64,000 nucleotides of DNA, taken from contig NZ_JADEWO010000002.1 of assembly GCF_015207605.1 (NCBI RefSeq), positions 124,001-188,000 on the forward strand, read 5' to 3'. Source of the stretch: Oculatella sp. LEGE 06141. GTDB lineage: Bacteria; Cyanobacteriota; Cyanobacteriia; Elainellales; Elainellaceae. Below, piece after piece: positions 29,052 through 37,244 of the stretch. A program made the translations under genes and the position numbers. How positions within the stretch are numbered: position 1 is the stretch's first letter; the number at the start of each line of letters is the position of its first letter. The notes under the pieces were generated by a model. It made no database searches. It saw only the letters and a list, made by a program, of their open reading frames with translations, and was not told the DNA's origin.

Positions 29052-32000
29052 ATGTCATCGGAACAACAACAGCGGATCATGGGCTACTTCATTGAGGAGG
29101 CAAAAGACCACCTCAATACCATTGAGCAAGGCTTGTTAAATCTGCAAAATACGATTGAAGACCCGGAGATGGCAAGTGAGATGTTCCGGGCAGCTCACTC
29201 GGTTAAGGGTGGAGCAGCAATGCTAGGGCTAAACAGCATTCAGCAAGCCTCCCACCGATTAGAAGATTACTTCAAGGTTCTCAAAGAATGCCCGATCAAA
29301 GTTGATCAGCGGTTAGAAACGCTTTTGCTGCGAGTATTCGACACATTGCAGGAACTACTCGAACAGTTGCAAGGGCCGTTTGGTTTAACGGATGACAAAG
29401 CGACTGAGGTCATGTCAGATGTTGAACCCGTATTCAATGAGCTAAATCAGCATCTTCATGGTCTGGTCAGTGCGTGTGGCAGTGTTCCACCAGAGGACGT
29501 GGAGCTAACCTCTGAACCTGCTGTTGCCATGACTCCTGCAACACCGGCTAGAGCCAGAGCCGAAGTGCAGCCAGCAGTTCGAGAAGAGAGTGCGCTACAA
29601 CTTATTTTTCAAAGTGATGTGCCCGCTCGTTTGCGGGAAATGCTGCAACTATTCAAGCAGTCAGATACCTCGGATGGACGGCAGCAGTTACAAAATATCT
29701 GCCGCACGTTGAGCATGGCTGGAGAGCAGTTTGACTTGCCAGAGTGGTGTGCCTTAATAGACTCGACACAACAGGCGATCGCCAGTGCCAGCAACACCTA
29801 TCGTGCTCTGGCACCTGTAGTGATTAGAGATATCAAACAGGCTCAGGAATTAGTGTTAACAGGAAACTCTGCGGCAATTGAAGCGAGTGAAAGTCTCCTG
29901 GCACTAGTGCCTCAACCGCTTGAATCCGAGCCTGAGGAACCAGATTTTGCTGATTTGTTGGCAGGCATGGGCTTTGAAGCAGAAGAGCCTGAAGAGTTCT
30001 CTGACTTCACCTTGGACGTTGACCCATCGGTTACTCCACTAGAGGCTGCTGATCCTATTTTTGCAGTTGATGCCTTCGATGAGAGTTCGTTTGATGCGTC
30101 TGAAGTCTTCACTACAGAGGATCTGGACAGCGAAGCTGATTGGTTCGACAACCTCGCTTCAGAAAGTCAAAATACAGTTCAAGCAGACCAGTCCTTAGAC
30201 TTTGATTCTGACCAGTCCTTAGACTTTGACTCTGGCCAGTCCTTGGGCTTTGACCAGGAGCTTACTGATGCAGATATCGCCAACCTCAACTTTGCCGACC
30301 TGCTGGATGAAGTAGACTTACCCGCTCCACCTTCCGAACGAAATGGCCCTGAAGTTGGCGTGGCTGAACTGAATTCTTTGGCTGATCTATTTGAAGGCGA
30401 AGTTCCTGAACTGGGAATGACCTGGCAGGAAGAGGAAGTTGTTCACGACTCAGCCGGGTCGTTATCAGCACCGGAGATAGAGACCTCCAGTGACTTTGCT
30501 GATTTGTTGTTTGAGCAAGATAGTTCAGAAGATTTAGCGTTAGACCTGGAAGAGGACGACGATTTATCGGGGCTACTGAACCACAGTGAGCGAATGGCGA
30601 ATCATCTTTCTGCTGTTTCGCCTGAGATAGCTACTCCTACCGATAGCTCCACTGAGGACTTTGACTGGACTACTCTATCTGGTGATTCTGACCAACCCAA
30701 CCCGGAGGATTTCTCTGTATTTTCTTTGGGCGAAGATGTAGTAACGTCAACTCCAGCGATCGCCGATGAGCCGGTCGAATCGGTTGACGCGTTTGGCGAT
30801 CTGAATGACCTATTTGGTGGTTTAGACGACGATGAACTGGCAGAGCCTGATGCGTTTAGTCCAGAAATGGCGGAATTAGATCTAGACGCTGACTCTAATC
30901 TATCGCCAGCAATAGACGACTGGAATCAAGAGGTTTCTCCAGACTTCGATTTAGACGCTGACGCTGAGACGGTTGATCGCCCTATCACTCCTGTAGCGGA
31001 TTCCGCCCGTGACGGTGACTGGTTGGATGCCCTGGAAACGAGTGAAGACGATTTTCCAGAATTTGATTTAGACGAGTTCAGCTTAGACAGTGATGCTGAG
31101 TTGAGTGAGCAGGCTGATGAACTTGAGATCGTTGCTGAGAACAGCACTCTGAGTGAGGCGGCAGCAGACGAAGATTTTCCAACGTTCAATTTGGATAGCA
31201 ACCTTGAATCAGTCGATCCGACTGAGGTTGGAAGCCGTGATTGGGCGATCGCCCCAGACACAGGCGATGAATTCTCCTTCTTGACAGGCGAGTCCTTCCA
31301 GTCTGACTCCTTTACAGCAGGGCAGGCTGATCCTGGTGCGGCAGAAGATGAGCTTGCTGACCCACTCAATTCTGAGTTCAGCGCGTTCCATTTCGAAGCG
31401 AATCATGAGGTTGAACCTAGTTCTAGTAATAGCTCTAGTAACAGGCTGGCTTGGGAAGAGTCGGAAGTGACTTCCGATTTGTGGGATGAACTGGCGGCGG
31501 ACAATAGCGCGCCCAGTGTTCAACCAGACCAGTTAACCACAGACACCGAAGATCCCGAAGTGGTTGATTTCTTGACCGCCAACTCGGATACTCCATCATC
31601 CGACAATCCGTTCGCAGAGCTAGCTGATTTGGAGTCGTTTGACCTGAGCTTTGAACTCCCCTTCAATGAAGCGCCGCTTGAGGACGATGCCCAATTTGAT
31701 TTTGGAGCAGAAACATCTCCAGAGTTTGAGCTGCTAGGGTTTAGCCTTGAAGATGAGGAAGACCACTCAACTGAAACTGTCTTTTCAGAAACCATCCCAG
31801 CAAACTCCACCCGCGATGAGTTGGACGATCAGGCGATCGCTGGCTTTACTGCTGTTGATAGCCAGATGAGCCTAGAAGAGGAATCTGTAGCGTTAGACGA
31901 CACACCCGCCGACCAGTGGCTACCTACAGACACTGCATCATCCTCTGCTACAGATTGGGATGCCTCTGCAACAGAATCGCCAGAAGATAGCGCTCTAATT

Positions 32001-35000
32001 TCAGAGGATACAGAGGCAGCATTTGATGATCTGTTTACAGATGAAAATTTAGCCAACGTCTTTGATGCTGAAGACAGTGCTAGTGCTGCGGACGGGTTCG
32101 ACTTTGCGGTGGATGAGCAGCCTCCAACTGACTTAGCCGCTGCCTCCGGGGATGATTGGTTGGAAGCGGAATCTAACCCTTCAAGTGATTACATGGATCT
32201 GAGCCTGGATGCAGATGCGTTTGCTGAATCCAGTTCGAGGGACTCCGAGTTAGGCGATTTGTTTGAGAGTACCATTGCATCCGAGTTCGGCTCAGCAGGT
32301 GATGAAGATGAGTTGATCGCTGATGTAAGGGTGGAAGAACGGCAGTTTGAGATTGTGATCGAGGATACTTCTGAGCACGACCTGCGCTCAATAGACGCGA
32401 TCGAAACTAACCTAAGCAGTATCGACAGCGATACGGATCTAGACGATTTGTTTGGCGGAGATCTTACATTTGACGAGAACGTTTCGGCTACAGATGAAGG
32501 CTTTGAAGAGTTTGAAGCAGAGTTAGGCGAGTTGCTTTCAGAGGACTCGGTAGAAACGCAAGCAGAACTGGCGATCGATCCATTCATAGGAGAGCCAGAC
32601 GTTGACTCCCTTTCCGCAATGGAGTTCTCTGAAACAGAGTTAGGTAGTTGGTTGGTTGGGGGCACCGAACTCAATGCCTCGCTGGCGGATGTAACGCCTG
32701 CAACCAGTTCTGGGACGGGTGAAGAACGTTCTGAAGATGCTGCCTTACTCAATGACCCAGTAGAAAACCATGCTGAAGTTGACTTCGATCATGTGTTTGA
32801 AGCTGATGCAGTGGCTGACCTGGAAACAGACCTGGCAGAAACAGATCTGGCAGAAATAAGCGGCTTCCCTGAGGAGCCGCCGAACGACGCTGAACGAACC
32901 TTTGATTTAGATCAGCTATTCGATGAAGGAGAAAACTCCGATCCATTACTAGACTGGGCAGATGTTGAGCAGCCGTTACAGAACGAGGCCGACTTAACCA
33001 GTTGGTTCGATGATGTAACGCTTGGTTTTGAAGAGGGAGAGTCTACCGATCGTGTCGAAGATTCGGTTGAGACGCTAGATGCAGCCCTGACTTCTGATGG
33101 CTCTTTCACTATCGACAGCGTAGAGATTGACCAGTCGATTGAATTATCTGAATTAGAGGAAGCCAATCTTAACAACCTGGATGATTCTCCTGGTTCGAAT
33201 GATGCTTCACTTGCAGAAGACTTCCCAGTCTTTGATTTTGGTTTGGATGCTGTCTCTAGCGTTGATGAAACGTTTTCAGAGGAGTTATCAAGTTTTAGCC
33301 TGGATCAGCCTTTTTTGGCATCTGAGCCCGCTGAAGCCGAAGCCTTCGACGAAACTGCGTTTGATTCGGAAGGGTTGAGTTTGACCGAATCTGAAGACAT
33401 GATCGATAATCTGAACCCTATCGATTTTGATCTGATGACTGATTTGGGTGACAGTAATGACACCAATGCGATCGCAGAGACTGACGAGACGGTTGAACTG
33501 ATATCGGGTTTGGATGATTTCTCATCGGTTTCGTTCGATGAAACGATAGAAGAGCTAAGCCCTACTACGGATTCAAACAATAGCCTGACAGATTTGGATG
33601 ATCTGTTAGGCGGTGCTGAAGCGGCAGGCTTAGATACTTCAGCCTTGGATAGCTCAAGCGAGGAGTCGGTTGATTTCGCTGGGCTGGAAGCATTTCTGCA
33701 AGGGGAGTCCGTCGTCGCTGAACCTGAGTTGGTTGACAATGCTACCGATTCAGAGGATTTCTCTGACCTGGAAGCGCTCCTCGGAGATGAACCATCCACG
33801 ACGACACCCAGTGCATCCGGGGCTTTGAGTCTTCCACCCCTATCGGAGTCGCTCACATCATCGGAGGCAGGAGATGAATTTGATGATTTAGAGAAACTGC
33901 TAAAAGACGCAGACCAGTCGCTAGGAGGTTCTCCTGGTAGTCGGGGGGGGCGAAGCTCTGTAGCGGCTACCAACAGACGAACCAACCGTCGGGGTAGCAG
34001 TCTGAGCGATCAGACTATGCGGGTAACGGTGAAACACCTTGATAACTTAAACAACCTCGTTGGTGAATTAGTTGTTAACCGCAATAGCTTAGAGCAGGCG
34101 GAAGAGCGCTTGCGCCAATTCCTAGACAACTTGCTGTATCAGGTGCAGCAGTTGAGCGATGTAGGGCAACGGATGCGCGATTTGTATGAGCGATCGCTCC
34201 TTGAGAGTTCGTTGTTGTCTAACCGTAAAAGCTATCAACTGTCGTCTCAAAGCAGTATCCCCCCAGCTCAAACCGATCATGCCACTGGCATGAGCTTTGA
34301 TGCATTAGAGATGGATCGCTTTACTGGCTTCCATACGCTTTCTCAAGAGATGATCGAACTGATTGTGCGAGTTCGAGAGTCGGCATCGGATATTGACTTC
34401 GTTGTAGATGAGACCGACCAGATCACTCGCACATTTCGACAGGTCACTACACAACTGCAAGAGGGGTTAACCCGTTCGCGCATGGTGCCCTTTGCCCAAA
34501 TTGCCGAGCGCTTGCCTAGAGCAGTACGCGATATCTCGTTGCAAAACGGCAAGCAAGCCGAGCTGGTTATAGAAGGGCGAGATACTTTGATTGACAAGAT
34601 GATCTTGGAACAGCTTTACGATCCAATGACTCATCTAGTTAACAACGCGATCGCTCACGGTATAGAACTGCCTGAAGAACGTCAGAGAGCAGGAAAATCA
34701 ATTATTGGTCGAATCACGGTTCGAGCCTTCCATCAAGGAAACCAAACCGTTATTTCGGTTACTGATGATGGGGCTGGGATTGATCCAGAGAAGGTTAAGT
34801 CGAAGGCTGTTGAAAAAAGTTTAATCACCTCAGCAGAGGCGCAGCAGATGACTCGACTTGATGTCTACGATCTTCTCTTCCATCATGGGTTCAGCACGAA
34901 AGACAAAGCCGACAACTTCGCTGGTCGCGGTGTTGGTATGGACGTGGTGCGTACCAGTTTGAACGAGATCCGTGGTGTGATCAACATTGACTCTACTGTT

Positions 35001-35957
35001 GGCAAAGGAACAACATTCACCATTCGTCTCCCTCTGACACTCAGTATTTCCAAAGCTCTTTGCTGCATTAGTAATCGCGCTCGGATTGCCTTCCCCATGG
35101 ATGGGGTAGAGGACATGTTGGACGTCCCCAAAGACCGAATTCAAATTGACGACCAGGGACGCACCTGCATTCAATGGCGCGACACGCTGTTACCTTTCCA
35201 ACCGCTGTCTGATTTGTTGAAGTACAACCGGATTTTAGGACGGGGCAGCGTTTACGGTGGCAACCAAGAAGATGACATTGTTTCTGTCGTGGTTCTTCGC
35301 AGTAATGCGGGCAACTTCTTGGCGCTCCAAATCGATCAGGTGTTGGGAGAGCAAGAAATTGTAATCAAGCAGTTAGAAGGGCCAGTACCGAAACCAATTG
35401 GAGTTGCAGGTGCTACGGTGCTGGGGGATGGCCGAATTATGCCGATCGCCGACGTGCTTGAACTGATCGACCTGTCGATGGGTCGGATTCGTCGAGAAGC
35501 AGGCAGTTCTCTCTGGGAGAAAGGCGACGATCAGATCCCTGTAGAAGCACCACCCACTAAATCTGAGCCAACGGTATTGATCGTTGATGACTCCATTACG
35601 GTGCGTGAGCTGTTGTCAATGACCTTTAACAAGGTGGGCTATCGTGTAGAGCAAGCCCGCGATGGACAAGAGGCATGGGAAAAACTCCGGTCTGGCTTAC
35701 CGTGTGATTTAGTCTTCTGTGACATTGAAATGCCTCGTATGGATGGTTTGGAGCTGCTTTCGCGCATTCAAAAAGATCCTCATCTCGGCCATTTACCGAT
35801 TGCCATGTTGACGTCTAGAGGAGCCGATCGGCACCGTCAAATGGCAATTCAGCTAGGAGCAAAAGGATATTTCACCAAGCCTTATCTGGAAGAAGCGCTG
35901 TTGGATGCTGCACAGCGGATGTTGAAAGGGGAAGTTCTAGTGGTTAGCAACTCCTAA
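29052..35957 (+). CDS. Giant CheA-type hybrid kinase (PilL/HmpE type)
   Basis: 2301 residues, with GGAGGA upstream. An Hpt domain at 1-110 carries phosphorylatable His49 (Ala-His-Ser-Val-Lys-Gly-Gly). A helical region at about 175-290 may be a degenerate second Hpt. From about 295 to 1640 the chain is acidic low-complexity sequence with a recurring Asp-Phe-x-x-Leu-Leu-like motif. The core follows: dimerisation helices from about 1657, HATPase from about 1853 (Asn-Asn-Ala-Ile-Ala-His-Gly), the CheW-like domain from about 1998 and a C-terminal receiver at about 2172-2295 with Cys-Asp-Ile-Glu-Met-Pro and Thr-Lys-Pro. All catalytic motifs are intact. It phosphorylates the operon's CheY and PatA-like proteins to steer pilus motility. 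Confidence 0.94.
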   Translation: MSSEQQQRIMGYFIEEAKDHLNTIEQGLLNLQNTIEDPEMASEMFRAAHSVKGGAAMLGLNSIQQASHRLEDYFKVLKECPIKVDQRLETLLLRVFDTLQELLEQLQGPFGLTDDKATEVMSDVEPVFNELNQHLHGLVSACGSVPPEDVELTSEPAVAMTPATPARARAEVQPAVREESALQLIFQSDVPARLREMLQLFKQSDTSDGRQQLQNICRTLSMAGEQFDLPEWCALIDSTQQAIASASNTYRALAPVVIRDIKQAQELVLTGNSAAIEASESLLALVPQPLESEPEEPDFADLLAGMGFEAEEPEEFSDFTLDVDPSVTPLEAADPIFAVDAFDESSFDASEVFTTEDLDSEADWFDNLASESQNTVQADQSLDFDSDQSLDFDSGQSLGFDQELTDADIANLNFADLLDEVDLPAPPSERNGPEVGVAELNSLADLFEGEVPELGMTWQEEEVVHDSAGSLSAPEIETSSDFADLLFEQDSSEDLALDLEEDDDLSGLLNHSERMANHLSAVSPEIATPTDSSTEDFDWTTLSGDSDQPNPEDFSVFSLGEDVVTSTPAIADEPVESVDAFGDLNDLFGGLDDDELAEPDAFSPEMAELDLDADSNLSPAIDDWNQEVSPDFDLDADAETVDRPITPVADSARDGDWLDALETSEDDFPEFDLDEFSLDSDAELSEQADELEIVAENSTLSEAAADEDFPTFNLDSNLESVDPTEVGSRDWAIAPDTGDEFSFLTGESFQSDSFTAGQADPGAAEDELADPLNSEFSAFHFEANHEVEPSSSNSSSNRLAWEESEVTSDLWDELAADNSAPSVQPDQLTTDTEDPEVVDFLTANSDTPSSDNPFAELADLESFDLSFELPFNEAPLEDDAQFDFGAETSPEFELLGFSLEDEEDHSTETVFSETIPANSTRDELDDQAIAGFTAVDSQMSLEEESVALDDTPADQWLPTDTASSSATDWDASATESPEDSALISEDTEAAFDDLFTDENLANVFDAEDSASAADGFDFAVDEQPPTDLAAASGDDWLEAESNPSSDYMDLSLDADAFAESSSRDSELGDLFESTIASEFGSAGDEDELIADVRVEERQFEIVIEDTSEHDLRSIDAIETNLSSIDSDTDLDDLFGGDLTFDENVSATDEGFEEFEAELGELLSEDSVETQAELAIDPFIGEPDVDSLSAMEFSETELGSWLVGGTELNASLADVTPATSSGTGEERSEDAALLNDPVENHAEVDFDHVFEADAVADLETDLAETDLAEISGFPEEPPNDAERTFDLDQLFDEGENSDPLLDWADVEQPLQNEADLTSWFDDVTLGFEEGESTDRVEDSVETLDAALTSDGSFTIDSVEIDQSIELSELEEANLNNLDDSPGSNDASLAEDFPVFDFGLDAVSSVDETFSEELSSFSLDQPFLASEPAEAEAFDETAFDSEGLSLTESEDMIDNLNPIDFDLMTDLGDSNDTNAIAETDETVELISGLDDFSSVSFDETIEELSPTTDSNNSLTDLDDLLGGAEAAGLDTSALDSSSEESVDFAGLEAFLQGESVVAEPELVDNATDSEDFSDLEALLGDEPSTTTPSASGALSLPPLSESLTSSEAGDEFDDLEKLLKDADQSLGGSPGSRGGRSSVAATNRRTNRRGSSLSDQTMRVTVKHLDNLNNLVGELVVNRNSLEQAEERLRQFLDNLLYQVQQLSDVGQRMRDLYERSLLESSLLSNRKSYQLSSQSSIPPAQTDHATGMSFDALEMDRFTGFHTLSQEMIELIVRVRESASDIDFVVDETDQITRTFRQVTTQLQEGLTRSRMVPFAQIAERLPRAVRDISLQNGKQAELVIEGRDTLIDKMILEQLYDPMTHLVNNAIAHGIELPEERQRAGKSIIGRITVRAFHQGNQTVISVTDDGAGIDPEKVKSKAVEKSLITSAEAQQMTRLDVYDLLFHHGFSTKDKADNFAGRGVGMDVVRTSLNEIRGVINIDSTVGKGTTFTIRLPLTLSISKALCCISNRARIAFPMDGVEDMLDVPKDRIQIDDQGRTCIQWRDTLLPFQPLSDLLKYNRILGRGSVYGGNQEDDIVSVVVLRSNAGNFLALQIDQVLGEQEIVIKQLEGPVPKPIGVAGATVLGDGRIMPIADVLELIDLSMGRIRREAGSSLWEKGDDQIPVEAPPTKSEPTVLIVDDSITVRELLSMTFNKVGYRVEQARDGQEAWEKLRSGLPCDLVFCDIEMPRMDGLELLSRIQKDPHLGHLPIAMLTSRGADRHRQMAIQLGAKGYFTKPYLEEALLDAAQRMLKGEVLVVSNS
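30186..30254 (+). repeat. 24-bp in-frame tandem repeat inside the CheA spacer
   Basis: Three copies of a 24-bp unit: the second differs from the first by one base and the third is more diverged and truncated. Each encodes Asp-Gln-Ser-Leu-Asp-Phe-Asp-Ser or a variant. The recent duplication shows the acidic spacer grows by local unit expansion. Confidence 0.85.
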
Positions 35958-35987
35958 ACTAGAGCATAACGGTTGCACTTCAATGCA

Positions 35988-36009
35988 GAGGCAAGCTATA
36001 GCTTGCCTC
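35988..36009 (+). terminator. Palindromic terminator-like hairpin after the CheA gene
   Basis: A perfect 22-bp palindrome (arm gaggcaagcta) begins 31 bp after the CheA stop codon and can fold as an 8-9-bp stem with a small loop. It is followed by a T-containing stretch without a strict U-tract. Its location fits termination of the five-gene operon. Confidence 0.5.
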
Positions 36010-36104
36010 CTGGTGTATTTAGACATTTGGAAAGGTGGCCTATCGTAGGCCAAAAGCGCGATCGCTCCGATCTACGCTAGAGGTATTCCACACGATCAAT
36101 CTGT

Positions 36105-36755
36105 ATGAGCGCTGCTTCCCGCAATCCGGTTCTGCTGATTCATGGCATAGACGATACAAACGCCATCTTCTGCAATATGTCGTTGCACCTGAAGGCATTA
36201 GGCTGGCCCGTTTATCACCTGGATTTATTCCCCAACGATGGGGCTATTGGCATTGATGAAATGGCAGGCCAGATTGCCGAGTATGTCGATCGCACCTTTG
36301 CTGCCGAGCAACCCATTGATCTGGTTGGTTTCAGTATGGGAGGACTCGTGAGCCGCTATTACGTCCAGCGGTTGGGTGGAATCGATCGCGTCCAGCGATT
36401 TATCACGATCTCTTCTCCACATCAGGGCACCTGGCTGGCGTATTTTCGGTTTAACGTCGGTTGCAACCAGATGCGGTGTGGCAGTGCTTTCCTCAACGAT
36501 TTAAACCGAGATGTCTCCATGTTGGAGCAAATCAACTTCACATCCATTTGGACACCAATGGATTTGATGATTTTCCCAGCGCACAGTTCTCGGATGCCCG
36601 TAGGTCAGGAAATTATCGTGCAGGTGCCGCTTCACTCGTGGATGGTTAGCAATGCCAACTGCTGGAAGGCTGTTGTGACTGCTTTGTCGGAACCGCTCAG
36701 GCCGTCTCGCCCACCTGAGCAAACTCTGCTTCCCCAAAAATTGCAGCCGAGTTAG
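36105..36755 (+). CDS. Alpha/beta-hydrolase lipase-like protein
   Basis: 216 residues. The oxyanion-loop His-Gly is at 13-14 (Val-Leu-Leu-Ile-His-Gly-Ile-Asp), nucleophile Ser77 lies in Gly-Phe-Ser-Met-Gly-Gly, and likely Asp153 (Thr-Pro-Met-Asp) and His177 (Pro-Leu-His-Ser) complete the triad. Ser-Ser-Pro-His-Gln-Gly-Thr is typical of triacylglycerol lipases of the EstA/LipA type. There is no signal peptide, so it is cytosolic or exported by unknown means; the substrate is unknown. Its last 59 bp overlap the 3' end of the opposing VOC gene. Confidence 0.86.
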   Translation: MSAASRNPVLLIHGIDDTNAIFCNMSLHLKALGWPVYHLDLFPNDGAIGIDEMAGQIAEYVDRTFAAEQPIDLVGFSMGGLVSRYYVQRLGGIDRVQRFITISSPHQGTWLAYFRFNVGCNQMRCGSAFLNDLNRDVSMLEQINFTSIWTPMDLMIFPAHSSRMPVGQEIIVQVPLHSWMVSNANCWKAVVTALSEPLRPSRPPEQTLLPQKLQPS

Positions 36756-37128
36756 CGTAGAACTTAAACTCTAGCAAGTTGTGAAACGGGTCTTCCAGGA
36801 AGAACGTACGGTGTTCCAGCGGAGAACCGGCAAAGCGATGCTTAGGAGATTGATAGAACTGAAGTCCTTTTTGTTGCGATCGCTGCAACAACGCCTCCCA
36901 GTCTGCTTCATCGGTGAATACCAGGCCAAAATGCCTGGGATAAATTCCGCGTTGTGGAGTCAGGGGTTCTTTGCTCAGATGGGCCACAATTTGATGTCCA
37001 TACAAATTCATGATGACCGAACTGGCGTTTTCTCTGCCGATATCACAACCCAGTCCATCCGCATAAAATGACTTGGCCTGAGCAATGTCAGCCACCGGAA
37101 AGGCTAAATGAAATAAGACTTGACTCAT
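36697..37128 (-). CDS. VOC-superfamily (glyoxalase/dioxygenase-like) protein
   Basis: 143 residues from the ATG at 37126-37128, which has a GAGGAG site. It has the VOC beta-alpha-beta-beta-beta fold pattern: Leu-Phe-His-Leu-Ala-Phe-Pro-Val at the start, Gly-Leu-Gly-Cys, His-Phe-Gly-Leu-Val-Phe and a final Phe-Phe-Leu-Glu-Asp-Pro-Phe-His-Asn-Leu-Leu-Glu-Phe-Lys metal-ligand strand. His8, a mid-chain His and the final Glu are plausible metal ligands. The substrate is unknown. The 3' end overlaps the lipase gene on the other strand by 59 bp. Confidence 0.87.
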   Translation of the reverse strand: MSQVLFHLAFPVADIAQAKSFYADGLGCDIGRENASSVIMNLYGHQIVAHLSKEPLTPQRGIYPRHFGLVFTDEADWEALLQRSQQKGLQFYQSPKHRFAGSPLEHRTFFLEDPFHNLLEFKFYANSAAIFGEAEFAQVGETA

Positions 37129-37244
37129 GGCGATTCTCCTCAAACGATTTGCAAATGGTTCAATTTCTCTCGCGCCCTTTTCAACATAGCGAGAAGATTT
37201 TGCATATTGCTATCTACCGACCATCTGTAGAGGTTTACAAAGTT

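Noticed and set aside
30926-33985. Long Ser-rich minus-strand frames (up to 226 codons) opposite CheA
   Set aside because: They are antisense reflections of the Asp/Glu-rich codon pattern of the spacer and have no initiation signals.
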